Of a stretch of DNA of 64,000 nucleotides, positions 33,424-44,208 are shown in pieces. The notes beneath the pieces were generated by a model. It did no database searches. It was not told the origin of the DNA and worked only from the letters and a program-made list of their open reading frames with translations. Origin of the DNA: Phycisphaeraceae bacterium (GTDB lineage: Bacteria; Planctomycetota; Phycisphaerae; Phycisphaerales; SM1A02); assembly GCA_019636755.1 (NCBI GenBank), contig JAHBWZ010000003.1:310001-374000 (forward strand). The letters are read 5' to 3'. Within the stretch, counting starts at the first letter, position 1. Each line of letters starts with the position of its first letter. The position numbers were made by a program, and so were the translations under genes.

Positions 33424-35463
33424 ATGACGCACATGACACGCCTGCCCGCGACGATCGCTCCGGCCGGGAAGGCCGCCTCTCTCCGGCCCGCAGTGTGCAC
33501 CGCCCTCGCCCTCCCGTGGGTGCTCCCGTTCGCCATTGCCGGCGCCCAGGCACCGGCGGCCGCACCCGCGCCCCCGCCGCCGCCGGCCGTGTCGGGGCAG
33601 AGCATGATCGCCGTCCCCTCCGACGGCGGCGTCTCCATCGAGTGGAGCGGCCCGGGCATGATGTTCACCGGCACCGACGGGGAGGACATGGGGTTCTTCC
33701 CGGCCTCGGCCATCGGCGACGCCATGCCATTCGGGCCCGGATCGCGCCGCATGCCTGAACTGCTTCGGCCGGACTTCCAGCGCCGGGATCTCCAGCGGCT
33801 CTCCTCGACGCTGGGCATGGACCAGGCGCAGGCAACGGTGATCGAACTCCTCCTGGAGGACTACCGGACCGCGTTCGACGCCGCGTCGGCGGACCTGCGC
33901 GATGCGCTCCAGCGACTTCGCCGGCGTGGTGGTGATCCCTTCACCGGCCACCTGGGGATGCTGGAGAACGCGGATTTCCTGCAGGTTCTCGGCGGCGACG
34001 GAGACGCGCCGCCGATGGTCATCGCGCGGGGACTGCCGATGGGCGCCGATGGTGAAGTCGGCGCCATCGCGATGGCGATCAGCCCCGCGCTCGACGCGGC
34101 CGGCGGTGCAGGGGAGGCCCAGGGCGCGGCCGTCAGCGTCGACATCGCGGTCGCCGCGCCGGCGTCGGGCGGCCCGGGCGCGCCCGCCGGGCAGCGGATG
34201 ACGTTCGCGGTGGAGCAGGACGGGGAGTCGATTGCCATCAGCGTGACCGACGGCAACGGCAACAGCCTGCTCGATCCGGAGGATGCGGCGCGCATGATCG
34301 ATGACATCCGGGAGCGCACGCGCCGCATCCGCGAGCGACTGCTGGCGCGACTCCAGAGGGAGTCCGAGGATCCGGCAACGCCGGAGGAGGTCGTCGAACT
34401 CGCGCGAGCCCTTCGCACCGAGAAGGCGCGACTCGCCGACCGCTTCCAGGGAGACGTCCGCCTGATCCTGGCAGAATCGCAGAGGCCCGACCTCGAGCGC
34501 GCGTTCCGCGCCGTCCGCCGGGACCGCAATCTGCCGGCCGGCGCGATCTCCGGCGAGCGGACCGACATCGACGCGCTGGCCCGTGCGCTGGAGACGCCGT
34601 GGCTCGACGAGGTCGCGGCCGAGGAGGCGCTCGCGGACTGGGAGACACGGCTGGATGCGCTGCTGCACCAGCGCACCGCCATGCTCGTGGACAGCGAGAT
34701 CGCGCGGATCGAGCAGATGGAGTCCCCCGACGAGGACGACGCCCTGGCCCGCGCGAAGCGACTTGCCGAGGTGCGCCGCGCCATACGGGACCTCAACGAC
34801 GGCGCCGCGGACGCGCTCACGCACCTGCTGCCGGCGCCGCAGAACGACGCGCTTCGCGCCGAGGCGCTGCGCCGCGGCTACCCGCAGATCTTCCGGGAGT
34901 CCCAGGTCATCAGGCTGCACGACCAGGCCCTCGCGCTTCCGGATCTTGACGATGACCTGCGCAGCGCCATCGTGGCACGCCGTGACGAATACGCAGCGCG
35001 ACTGGACGACTCGAACGACGCGCTTCTTCGCATCACCCGCGAGCACGAGCCGCTGGCCCAGGTGCGCATGATGGAGCAGATGGCGACCGTCCGGGCGCAC
35101 ATGCGGGACGCCGCCCGGCGCGCCCGTGAAGCCGCTGAGAAGATCGCGGCAGGCATCCAGGCCGATGAAGAGGTGATCATCGGCCCCCGGATCCGGACGG
35201 CCGTGCCGGGCGCGGCCTCGTTCATGGAGTCGCTGCCGCCGCTGCCGGGGCTGGAGGACAGCGATCCGATGATCGCCGCGCTGCACGCGCGATCCGCGAT
35301 GGCCATGGAGTATCGCCGCGGGCTGGAGAACCTGATCGGCAGCGATCGTTTCGCCTCCCTGCCCGGTGCGTCGGGCATGCGCCGGGCTCCCCAGGCGCCC
35401 GGCACGGCGGGTGCCGCCGCGCCGGGCCGCGCCCCGGTGATCATCCGCCGCCGGATCGACTGA
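33424..35463 (+). CDS. Large exported helical protein, unknown
   Basis: 679 residues. ATG 33424 has GGAG 9 nt upstream. A hydrophobic segment (AVCTALALPWVLPFAIAGAQA, about residues 25-45) and a Pro/Ala linker suggest export. Residues ~95-640 are strongly charged, Arg/Glu/Ala-rich helices likely to form coiled coils (e.g. ARMIDDIRERTRRIRERLLARLQRE, RMMEQMATVRAHMRDAARRAREAAEKIAAG), and an Ala/Gly/Pro-rich tail ends in RRRID. The spacing DFQRRDLQRLSSTLGMDQAQ...LLEDYRTAF resembles Spy/CpxP-like periplasmic helical sensors, but that is only a resemblance. It lies after thiG in the same direction (105-nt gap) and is convergent with the phosphomannomutase gene. Confidence 0.65.
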   Translation: MTHMTRLPATIAPAGKAASLRPAVCTALALPWVLPFAIAGAQAPAAAPAPPPPPAVSGQSMIAVPSDGGVSIEWSGPGMMFTGTDGEDMGFFPASAIGDAMPFGPGSRRMPELLRPDFQRRDLQRLSSTLGMDQAQATVIELLLEDYRTAFDAASADLRDALQRLRRRGGDPFTGHLGMLENADFLQVLGGDGDAPPMVIARGLPMGADGEVGAIAMAISPALDAAGGAGEAQGAAVSVDIAVAAPASGGPGAPAGQRMTFAVEQDGESIAISVTDGNGNSLLDPEDAARMIDDIRERTRRIRERLLARLQRESEDPATPEEVVELARALRTEKARLADRFQGDVRLILAESQRPDLERAFRAVRRDRNLPAGAISGERTDIDALARALETPWLDEVAAEEALADWETRLDALLHQRTAMLVDSEIARIEQMESPDEDDALARAKRLAEVRRAIRDLNDGAADALTHLLPAPQNDALRAEALRRGYPQIFRESQVIRLHDQALALPDLDDDLRSAIVARRDEYAARLDDSNDALLRITREHEPLAQVRMMEQMATVRAHMRDAARRAREAAEKIAAGIQADEEVIIGPRIRTAVPGAASFMESLPPLPGLEDSDPMIAALHARSAMAMEYRRGLENLIGSDRFASLPGASGMRRAPQAPGTAGAAAPGRAPVIIRRRID

Positions 35464-35520
35464 CCGATCCGGCGACCGGCGCCTGCAAAGGCGGGATCGG
35501 GCGCGCCCGTCGGCCGGCGT

Positions 35521-36915
35521 TCAGTGGCGTACGCGCCTGCCCAGGAACGTCGAGACCTCTCCCACCAGCCGGGTCACCTGTTCCGCGGTGCGTGCCTCCA
35601 GGTTGAGGCGCAGCAGCGGCTCCGTGTTGCTGGGTCGGACATTGCACCACCAGTCCCGGAGCGACAGCGTGATACCGTCCAGCGTCTCCACCTCGGCATC
35701 GGGATATGCCGCGCGGAGCGCGGCCAGCGCGGCCTCCTTGTTCTCGGTCTCGAAGTTGATCTCCCCCGACTGCGCATACCGTCGCAGGCTGGCGATCCGC
35801 GCCGAGAGCGGTCCCTCGCCCGCCGCATGGACGCCGAGAACCGTGGCGAAGGCGATGGCGCCTGAATCCGCGAACCAGTTCTCCTGGAAGTAGAAGTGCC
35901 CGGAGAGTTCGCCTCCGAAGAGGGCGTTGTGCTCCCGCATCACCTGCTTCATGAAGACGTGGCCGACGCGACTGCGGATCGGGGCGCCGCCCGATTCCGT
36001 CACGATCTCACCGAGTGCGCGCGAGGATCGCAGGTCATACACGATCGCGCCGTGCTCGCGTGCAAGCAGGTGCCGGGCGATCCACGCCGTCAGGATGTCG
36101 CAGCCGATCGTGGCCCCGGACTCATCCACGACCACGCAGCGGTCCGCATCACCGTCGAAGCAGACACCCAGGTGTGCGTTCTTCGCGACGACGGCCTCGC
36201 GCAGGTCCTTCAGGTTCTCCTCGACGAGCGGATTCGGCTCATGGCGGAACTCGCCCTTCGAGTTGTCGAAGTTGAGTTCCACCAGGTCCAGCCCCTTCAC
36301 CCCCTTGAAGACCTTCGGCATCATCGTTCCGGCCATGCCGTTGGAGGCGTCGACGGCGACGCGGACCCGGCGCTCGCCGGAGAGAATCGCCGGATCCAGG
36401 AAGGCCAGCACGTGCTCGCGATAGGGCGCCCAGAGATCGCGCGCTTCGTCACGGCCGCCGCCCTTGTGCATCTTCTCGGCACCCGTCATCGCGGCGTGAC
36501 GCCGGATGTCCGCGAGGCCCGTCGACTCGCCGACGGGCCTGGCGCCGATCCCGGAGATCTTGAAGCCGTTGTAGTTGGCCGGATTGTGGGACGCAGTCGT
36601 CTGCACGCCGCCGCAGCAGCCCAGGTGATTGATGGCAAACGTGATGAAGGGCGTGTCGACCAGCCCGACGTCGATGACGCTCGCCCCGCAGTCGCGCATG
36701 CCCCGCTTGAGGGCGTCGCAGAGCTCCGGCGAACTCTTCCGCATGTCCCGGCCGACGACGATGTGGCGCATCATCGGGTCGTCGAAGCCGGCCTCCTCCG
36801 CCCGCTCGAGCAGGTGCCGCGCGGTGCCGTATCCGATCTGCCACGCCAGCTTCGTCGTGAGCGGCTTCGGGTACGTGGCACGGATGTCATACGCCTTGAA
36901 GACCTTGCCGAGCAT
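35521..36915 (-). CDS. manB: Phosphomannomutase/phosphoglucomutase
   Basis: 464 residues, alpha-D-phosphohexomutase family. Interconverts hexose 1- and 6-phosphates for sugar-nucleotide synthesis. FKAYDIRATYPKPL is the N-terminal signature; the phosphoserine loop is TTASHNPANYNGFKISG; the Mg site is CFDGDADRCVVVDE; GGELSGHFYF is the sugar-binding loop; RPSNTEPLLRLNLEA binds phosphate at the C-terminus. ATG 36915 is preceded by AGGGAAGGA. TATCAT at 36983-36978 may be its -10 with a leader of about 55 nt. Whether mannose or glucose phosphate is preferred cannot be told. Confidence 0.93.
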   Translation of the reverse strand: MLGKVFKAYDIRATYPKPLTTKLAWQIGYGTARHLLERAEEAGFDDPMMRHIVVGRDMRKSSPELCDALKRGMRDCGASVIDVGLVDTPFITFAINHLGCCGGVQTTASHNPANYNGFKISGIGARPVGESTGLADIRRHAAMTGAEKMHKGGGRDEARDLWAPYREHVLAFLDPAILSGERRVRVAVDASNGMAGTMMPKVFKGVKGLDLVELNFDNSKGEFRHEPNPLVEENLKDLREAVVAKNAHLGVCFDGDADRCVVVDESGATIGCDILTAWIARHLLAREHGAIVYDLRSSRALGEIVTESGGAPIRSRVGHVFMKQVMREHNALFGGELSGHFYFQENWFADSGAIAFATVLGVHAAGEGPLSARIASLRRYAQSGEINFETENKEAALAALRAAYPDAEVETLDGITLSLRDWWCNVRPSNTEPLLRLNLEARTAEQVTRLVGEVSTFLGRRVRH

Positions 36916-36977
36916 GAAGTCCTTCCCTGGTGCCGCCCGTCCGGGTGCGTCGCGGTGTCTCTCACGGACCGGGTGCG

Positions 36978-36983
36978 ATGATA
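36978..36983 (-). promoter_or_regulatory. Possible manB -10 hexamer
   Basis: TATCAT on the minus strand in the 99-nt gap between the helicase gene and manB; no clear -35. Confidence 0.35.
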
Positions 36984-37014
36984 CCGCGCCGGTGCGCCGG
37001 AACGTCCGCTCGTG

Positions 37015-39080
37015 TCAGTCCTCCGGCGCATCCATCCGGATGATCCGGACATCCTCCGGCCAGGCGCGCCGGAAGAGTCGGCCGTACGGCCGCGTCACGA
37101 TGCGCGGGTCGAGCACGCACACGACGCCGCGATCGGTCGATGACCTGATGAGGCGTCCTACGCCCTGCCGGAACCGGACGAGCGCGCGCGGCAGCTGATC
37201 GGCGTGAAACGGCGCCTGTCCGGCGGCGCGAAGTCGCTCGTGGCGCGCCTCGACGATCGGTCGGTCCGGGACATCGAACGGCAGCCGCGTGATGATCACG
37301 TTGCGCAGTCCGTCGCCACGGACATCGACACCCTGCCAGAAACCGGCGCTCCCGAAGAGCACGGAGCGTGTGTCGTCGCGGAACCTGGCGAGCAGCAGCG
37401 ATGGCGGACCGTCGCGACCGTGGACGAGGACGGGGTGCCCGCGGTCGCGCAGCGCCGGCTCGGCGGCGGCGACCGCCTCGCGCAGCAGGGCATAGGACGT
37501 GAAGAGCACGAACGCCCCGCCATCGGTGCGCGCCACGGCCCGGACCACCCGGTCGGCGAGGGCGGCCGCGTAGGACGGACTCCCCGGCTCCGGCATGGAT
37601 GGATCGACCAGCACCTGCATCTGGCGGACGAGATCGAACGGACTCTCCAGCGCCAGCGTTCCGGCCGATTCGCACCCGAGCTGGCGCTGCAGTGCCGCGA
37701 AGTCACCGGGCTGCGTCGTCAGCGTGGCGCTGGTCAGCACGACGGAGGTCTTCCCGCCGAAGAGCAGGTCCCGAAGGTGCGGCGCCGCCTCGACCGCGGC
37801 GGAGCGCAACGTGAGGCGAGGACGGCCGCGCCGGCTGTCGGCGGCACCCGACTCGACGAAGTACACGCAGCCGGCCTGCCGCTGCTCCAGCAGCATGTCC
37901 GACTGCTCGGCAATCGACTGCGCCCGGCCGATGAATGACGTCAGTTCGAAGCGGTCGTCCTCGCGCGTCGTACTGTCCCGGAGCAGCGACAACCGGCCGG
38001 CGAGGTGCGCGAAGGCCGGCGCCAGGTCGTTCTCCACCGGACCGGGTTCCCGGATCCGCGCGGTCGCGGGCCCGGCGCCGTCCGGTGACCAGCGCTCACC
38101 CGCGCCGGTCCCGCCGGCACCGCGCGTGCCCTGGTCGTGCAGCCAGTCATGCAGGCGCAGAAAGAAGCTCCGGGCCGCGTGCTCCGCTTCCATCACGGCC
38201 TCGATCGCGCCGCCCAGCGCATGTTCGCCGCCGGTGCCCAGGCCGCGCCCGTCGACGAACGCGCCGGCCAGGTATCCGCGTCGTCGCCGGACCTCGTACA
38301 GCGTCCGGAGCAGGTGCATCACGCGCGACTCCGGAAGCGAGAGCCCGAAGTGATCGCACGCGACTTCCTCGACCGTGTGCGCCTCATCCAGGATGACGTG
38401 CTGGTACTCCGGCAGGAATCCTCGCCCGGCGGATCTCAGTGCGAGGTCTGAGAAGAAGAGCGCGTGATTGCACACCAGCAGGTCGGCGTGTTCCATCCGG
38501 CGGCGCGATCGCTGGTAGAAGCAGTCCCGGTACTGCGGGCACTTGCGGCCCATGCAGTTGTTCGCGTCGCTCTGCACGTGATCCCAGACCAGCGGCGACG
38601 GAATCTGCGGCAGCGACGAGATCGTTCCGTCCGCGGTCCCGTACGCCCAGTCCTCCACGAGATGCAGCGCGTGCTTGACCTCCTCGTCCGGGAAGAGTCG
38701 ATCCTGTCGTTCGCTCGCCAGGCGGAGGCGGCGCAGCGAGAGATAGTTGCCGCGCCCCTTCACGAGGACCGCCGAGAACTCGTCCGGGATGACCGCGTTG
38801 AGCAGCGGGATGTCCCGCTCGATGAGCTGCTCCTGGAGGCTGATCGTGTGCGTGGAGATGACCACCCGTTCCCGCTTCGCGACGATGCGCTGGATGGCGG
38901 GGATCAGGTAGGCGAAGGACTTCCCGACGCCCGTCGGTGCTTCCACCAGCAGCGTCCGTCCCGCATCCATCGCCTGCGCCACCGCCGCCGCCATCTCGGC
39001 CTGCGCCGGGCGCACCTCGAACCCGGTGAGGCGGCGCGCCACCGGTCCCTCGGGCGACAGCAGGGACGGTGCGTCGACGT

Positions 39081-39084
<4 letters not shown>
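37015..39084 (-). CDS. DinG/XPD-type ATP-dependent DNA helicase
   Basis: 689 residues, superfamily 2. Walker A is VEAPTGVGKSFAYLIPAI (about 46-64), motif II is VILDEAHTVEEVACDHFG, motif III SVVLTSATLT, and motifs V-VI FGSAGFWQGVDVRGDGLRNVIITRLPF and QGVGRLIRSSTDRGVV. Between them ANNCMGRKCPQYRDCFYQRSRRR gives cysteines spaced as in the 4Fe-4S domain of DinG/XPD helicases. It probably unwinds damaged or structured DNA (R-loops, G4). ATG 39084 overlaps the adenine deaminase stop (ATGA), so the two are co-transcribed despite unrelated functions. Confidence 0.93.
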
Positions 39085-40895
<1,811 letters not shown>

Positions 40896-40902
40896 CGCGC
40901 GC

Positions 40903-40950
40903 AGTGTAGCAGCCGCGCCGGTTGACCCTGACCGCGGCTCCCCGGACCAT
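40903..40950. promoter_or_regulatory. Divergent, apparently leaderless promoters of ade and the FAD oxidoreductase
   Basis: Leftward, TACACT (40908-40903) ends 7 nt before ade ATG 40895. Rightward, TTGACC (40922-40927), 17-nt spacer, GACCAT (40945-40950) ends 6 nt before ATG 40957. Both predict transcripts starting at the start codon, within a 61-bp divergent gap. Confidence 0.5.
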
Positions 40951-40956
40951 GGCGAC

Positions 40957-42210
40957 ATGATCGGCGGTCACTTCCCGGAACGGGTTGCGTGCGAGGTCCT
41001 GGTGATCGGCGGCGGCGTGGCCGGCCTCATGACACTCGCGCAGCTCCGCGCCGCAGGCGTCGACGCGCTCCTGGTCGAACACCGGGCGCTCGGCGCCGGC
41101 CAGACGATCTGTGCGCAGGGCATCGTCCACGGCGGCCTGAAGTACGCGCTCGACGGCGCGGTCACCGCATCGGCCCGGGCGATCCGTGACATGCCGGGTC
41201 GATGGAACGCGATGCTCGCGGGCACCGCGGCGCCCCGGCTCCGGCCGGCGTCACTGCGGAGTGCATCGTGCGTGCTCTGGCGGACGCGGACACTGCGGGG
41301 AAGACTCGGCATCACCGCCGCACGCTCCGCGCTGCGCACGAAGGCGATCGCACTGTCCGCGTCCGAGCGACCGGCCGCCCTCGCGTCCGTCGCCGGTGAC
41401 TGCTACCGGGTCGACGAGCCGGTCTTCGACCCCGCCGCCGTCCTGGAGGATCTCGCGGCGCCGGTCCGGGACTCGGTACTGCATGCCCTGGTCGACGCGG
41501 AGCCGGGCGCGATCCACGTGGACGACCGGGGGGTGACGGTCGGAGTGCGCGCACCGGACGGCGCTCGCGCGGCGCGCTGCACGACGCGCTGGCTCATCCT
41601 CGCCGCCGGCGCGGGCAACGAGGCCCTTCGGACCGCGGCGGGACTCCCCGCGGGTCGCATGCAGCGCCGGCCCCTCCACATGGTGATGATCCGCGGCCCG
41701 CTGCCCCCGCTGTTCGGTCACTGCATCGACGGCATGGCGACGCGCGCCACGATCACGTCGTCGACCGACCGCACCGGGCAGTGCGTCTGGCAGATCGGCG
41801 GCCGCGTGGCCGAGGCCGGGGTCGGGCTCGAGCCCGCCGGGGTCATCGCCCTCGCGCGGATGGAACTGGCGTCCATCCTCCCCGGCGTCGATCTCGGCGC
41901 GTGCGCGTTCGGTGCCTATCGCGTGGATCGTGCCGAAGCGGCCCGTCCCGGCGGGCGCCGACCGGACGAAGCGGCGCTGCTGCGCGAGGGTCCGTGCCTG
42001 ACGCTCTGGCCGACGAAGATGGCCCTTGCGCCGCGTCTCGCCGATGATGTCGTCCGGGTGATCACGCAGAGGAGCGCTCCCGCCGGCCGGACCGGGACCC
42101 ACGGCACCGGCGCGCCGCCGGCCTGGCCGACACCCCCGATCGCCGCCCCCCCCTGGGAGGACATGACCGCATGGAACATCGATCGCTCGGGCGCTGCGGT
42201 CTCGACGTGA
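40957..42210 (+). CDS. FAD-dependent oxidoreductase (DAO family)
   Basis: 417 residues. ACEVLVIGGGVAGLMTLAQLRAAGVDALLVEH is a GxGxxG FAD-binding motif, and GAGQTICAQGIVHGGLKYAL is like the glycerol-3-phosphate dehydrogenase/D-amino-acid oxidase family. WLILAAGAGNEALR and a late FAD/substrate half (HMVMIRGPLPPLFGH, WQIGGRVAEAGV, LTLWPTKMALAPRLAD) follow. A substrate such as a hydroxy or amino acid is likely but not determinable. The gene overlaps the aldo/keto reductase start by 40 nt, which implies a joint pathway. ATG 40957 is supported by the -35/-10 placed 6 nt upstream. Confidence 0.78.
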   Translation: MIGGHFPERVACEVLVIGGGVAGLMTLAQLRAAGVDALLVEHRALGAGQTICAQGIVHGGLKYALDGAVTASARAIRDMPGRWNAMLAGTAAPRLRPASLRSASCVLWRTRTLRGRLGITAARSALRTKAIALSASERPAALASVAGDCYRVDEPVFDPAAVLEDLAAPVRDSVLHALVDAEPGAIHVDDRGVTVGVRAPDGARAARCTTRWLILAAGAGNEALRTAAGLPAGRMQRRPLHMVMIRGPLPPLFGHCIDGMATRATITSSTDRTGQCVWQIGGRVAEAGVGLEPAGVIALARMELASILPGVDLGACAFGAYRVDRAEAARPGGRRPDEAALLREGPCLTLWPTKMALAPRLADDVVRVITQRSAPAGRTGTHGTGAPPAWPTPPIAAPPWEDMTAWNIDRSGAAVST

Positions 42211-42932
42211 GCGTGCTCGGCTTCGGCGCCTTCAAGATCGGCCGGAACCAGGGGATCAGATACGAGCGCGGCTACGACCTGCCGGATGATGCGGAGGCCT
42301 CGCGCCTGCTTCATGCCGTGCTCGACCTCGGCATCACGCTCATCGACACGGCGCCCGCCTACGGACTCGCCGAGGAGCGCATCGGGCACGCACTGGCATC
42401 ACGGCGCGGCGAGTTCCGTCTCTGCACGAAGGCGGGCGAGACGTTCCAGGACGGGCGGTCCTGCTACGACTTCTCCGGCGACGCGATCCGCCGCTCCGTG
42501 CGCGAGAGCCTGCGACGCCTGCGGACGGATCACGTGGACCTGCTGCTCCTGCACTCCGACGGGCGCGATGCATGGATCCAGGCGGAGACGGATGCGGTCA
42601 CGGCCCTGCACGATCTTCGGGACGCCGGGTTCACGCGGGCAATCGGCTTCTCCGGCAAGACCGTCGAGGGCGCCGACGCGGCGCTCACCTGGGCGGATGT
42701 GCTCATGGTGGAGTACCACCCCGCCGACGCCTCGCACGCCGATGTGATCCGCCGGGCCGCGCACGCCGGCGTCGGCATCCTCGTCAAGAAGCCATTGGCG
42801 GCCGGCCGGATCCCGCCGTCCGAAGCACTCCCCTTCCTGCTCCGGACGCGCGGCGTGGGGTCCATCATCTTCGGCGGACTGAACGCCGCCCATGTCCGTG
42901 AGAACGTGGCGATCGCGGCCCGGTGCGTGTGA
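42171..42932 (+). CDS. Aldo/keto reductase
   Basis: 253 residues, NADPH-dependent AKR barrel. MEHRSLGRCGLDVSVLGFGAFKIGRNQG is the N-terminus; ITLIDTAPAYGLAEERIG has the Asp and Tyr of the tetrad, FRLCTKAGE the Lys, and VDLLLLHSDG the His. C-terminal GVGILVKKPLAAG and IIFGGLNAAHVRENVAIAA are typical of the small bacterial AKRs. It begins 40 nt inside the FAD oxidoreductase gene, so the pair is translated together, perhaps to process one carbonyl/hydroxy compound in two steps. Confidence 0.88.
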   Translation: MEHRSLGRCGLDVSVLGFGAFKIGRNQGIRYERGYDLPDDAEASRLLHAVLDLGITLIDTAPAYGLAEERIGHALASRRGEFRLCTKAGETFQDGRSCYDFSGDAIRRSVRESLRRLRTDHVDLLLLHSDGRDAWIQAETDAVTALHDLRDAGFTRAIGFSGKTVEGADAALTWADVLMVEYHPADASHADVIRRAAHAGVGILVKKPLAAGRIPPSEALPFLLRTRGVGSIIFGGLNAAHVRENVAIAARCV

Positions 42933-42955
42933 CCGCGCCGCGCTCCGCTGCGTCG

Positions 42956-44002
42956 TCAGCGATCCGCCTGTGGAATGGTGAGCGCCATGCCCACCTCCAG
43001 CCGGCCGGGATCGGCGCCGATGAGACGTCGGTTCGCGTCGTAGATCGCGCGCCAGCGCGTGGCGTCACCGAACCATGTCCTGGCGATCGAGGAAAGCGTC
43101 TCCCCCGATCGGACGACATGGGTCCGGATCGATCGCGCCTGCGTCGACGTGTCGCCGGACGCGGACGCCGACGCGGCGGACTTCGGCGGAAGCACGAGTC
43201 GCTGCCCGATGCCGAGTCGATCGGGATCGATGCCGGGGTTGGCCTGGGCGATGAGCGACCAGTGGCGTCCGTCGCCGAACCAGGCCGCGGCGATGGATGT
43301 CAGCGTCTCGCCCGCGCCCACCACGTGGCTCGCACCGCCCGACCGCGCGGGATCGCGCCCGCTCGACGGTGCGGTGGGCCGCCGTGTGGCGTCTTCCACG
43401 CGTGCAGGGACGTTGGCGCGGGGGTGGACCGCGGGCTCAGAGGGAACCGATCCGGGCTCGTCCCGCTCGTCGAGCGGCGGGGCCGCGGGGGTGCGAGACG
43501 CCTCCGGGATGCGCGGGGCGCCGTCGACCCGCTGATCGCCGGGCACGGGCGTGCCGTCGCCGGCGCCGCCGCCAGCCTGCATCGCGACCTGGCGGGACTC
43601 CGGCGCTTCGCGCGCCGGAATCGGCCGCGGGGAGACGTCGCCTCCCGCCGTCGGATCGCCGACCGGTCCTGGCGTCAGGATCCTGCCGCCTGCCCGCCAG
43701 GGATCGGCGAAGGGCGACGGTGCACGGTCGCCTGAAGCCTCCGCATCGAGGCCAGGGCCGACCGGCACCTGGTCGTCGGCCCGCCCCAGCGCCGGCGTCA
43801 CCGCCGGGCGAATCCGTCCAGGGGCGGACTCCGGGACGGGCGGCGGTGCGGTGCCGTCGATCGCCTGGCCGGCGGGCTGCGGTTCCGGTACGCCGGGATC
43901 GCCGGTGAAGGTCACCGGGCCCGAGAGCACACCGTAGTAGACGACGATCGCGCCGACCAGAAGGCCGGCCGCGGCAAGCAGAACCCGGGTGCCTCGCTGC
44001 AT
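42956..44002 (-). CDS. Membrane-anchored protein with two LysM domains
   Basis: 348 residues. A single N-terminal membrane segment (VLLAAAGLLVGAIVVYYGVLSG, about 7-28) anchors it. A 190-residue Pro/Gly/Asp-rich, low-complexity region leads to two LysM-like domains: SHVVGAGETLTSIAAAWFGDGRHWSLIAQANPGIDPDRLGIGQRLVLP (about 230-277) and THVVRSGETLSSIARTWFGDATRWRAIYDANRRL...LEVGMALTIP (about 295-345). LysM binds N-acetylglucosamine polymers, so peptidoglycan binding in the periplasm is expected. No enzyme domain is present. It lies 206 nt beyond secDF and is convergent with the aldo/keto reductase gene; TACGAT at 44124-44119 may be its -10. Confidence 0.87.
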   Translation of the reverse strand: MQRGTRVLLAAAGLLVGAIVVYYGVLSGPVTFTGDPGVPEPQPAGQAIDGTAPPPVPESAPGRIRPAVTPALGRADDQVPVGPGLDAEASGDRAPSPFADPWRAGGRILTPGPVGDPTAGGDVSPRPIPAREAPESRQVAMQAGGGAGDGTPVPGDQRVDGAPRIPEASRTPAAPPLDERDEPGSVPSEPAVHPRANVPARVEDATRRPTAPSSGRDPARSGGASHVVGAGETLTSIAAAWFGDGRHWSLIAQANPGIDPDRLGIGQRLVLPPKSAASASASGDTSTQARSIRTHVVRSGETLSSIARTWFGDATRWRAIYDANRRLIGADPGRLEVGMALTIPQADR

Positions 44003-44208
44003 GACTGCTGGTCCTCCATGACCGCATGCACCTTGCCGGCCCGGCGACACCGTCACCCTGGCCGGTCGTCCGGCGCGCCCGCGTCCATTGACACGGCGCC
44101 GGCACCGACGATGGCGGGATCGTACACGCCCGACGGCCGCCGCGCCGCGCCGCGGAGGTCTCGCGGTGATCACCGACCGCGCGGGCCGTGACCGGCCGCG
44201 GGTGACCG

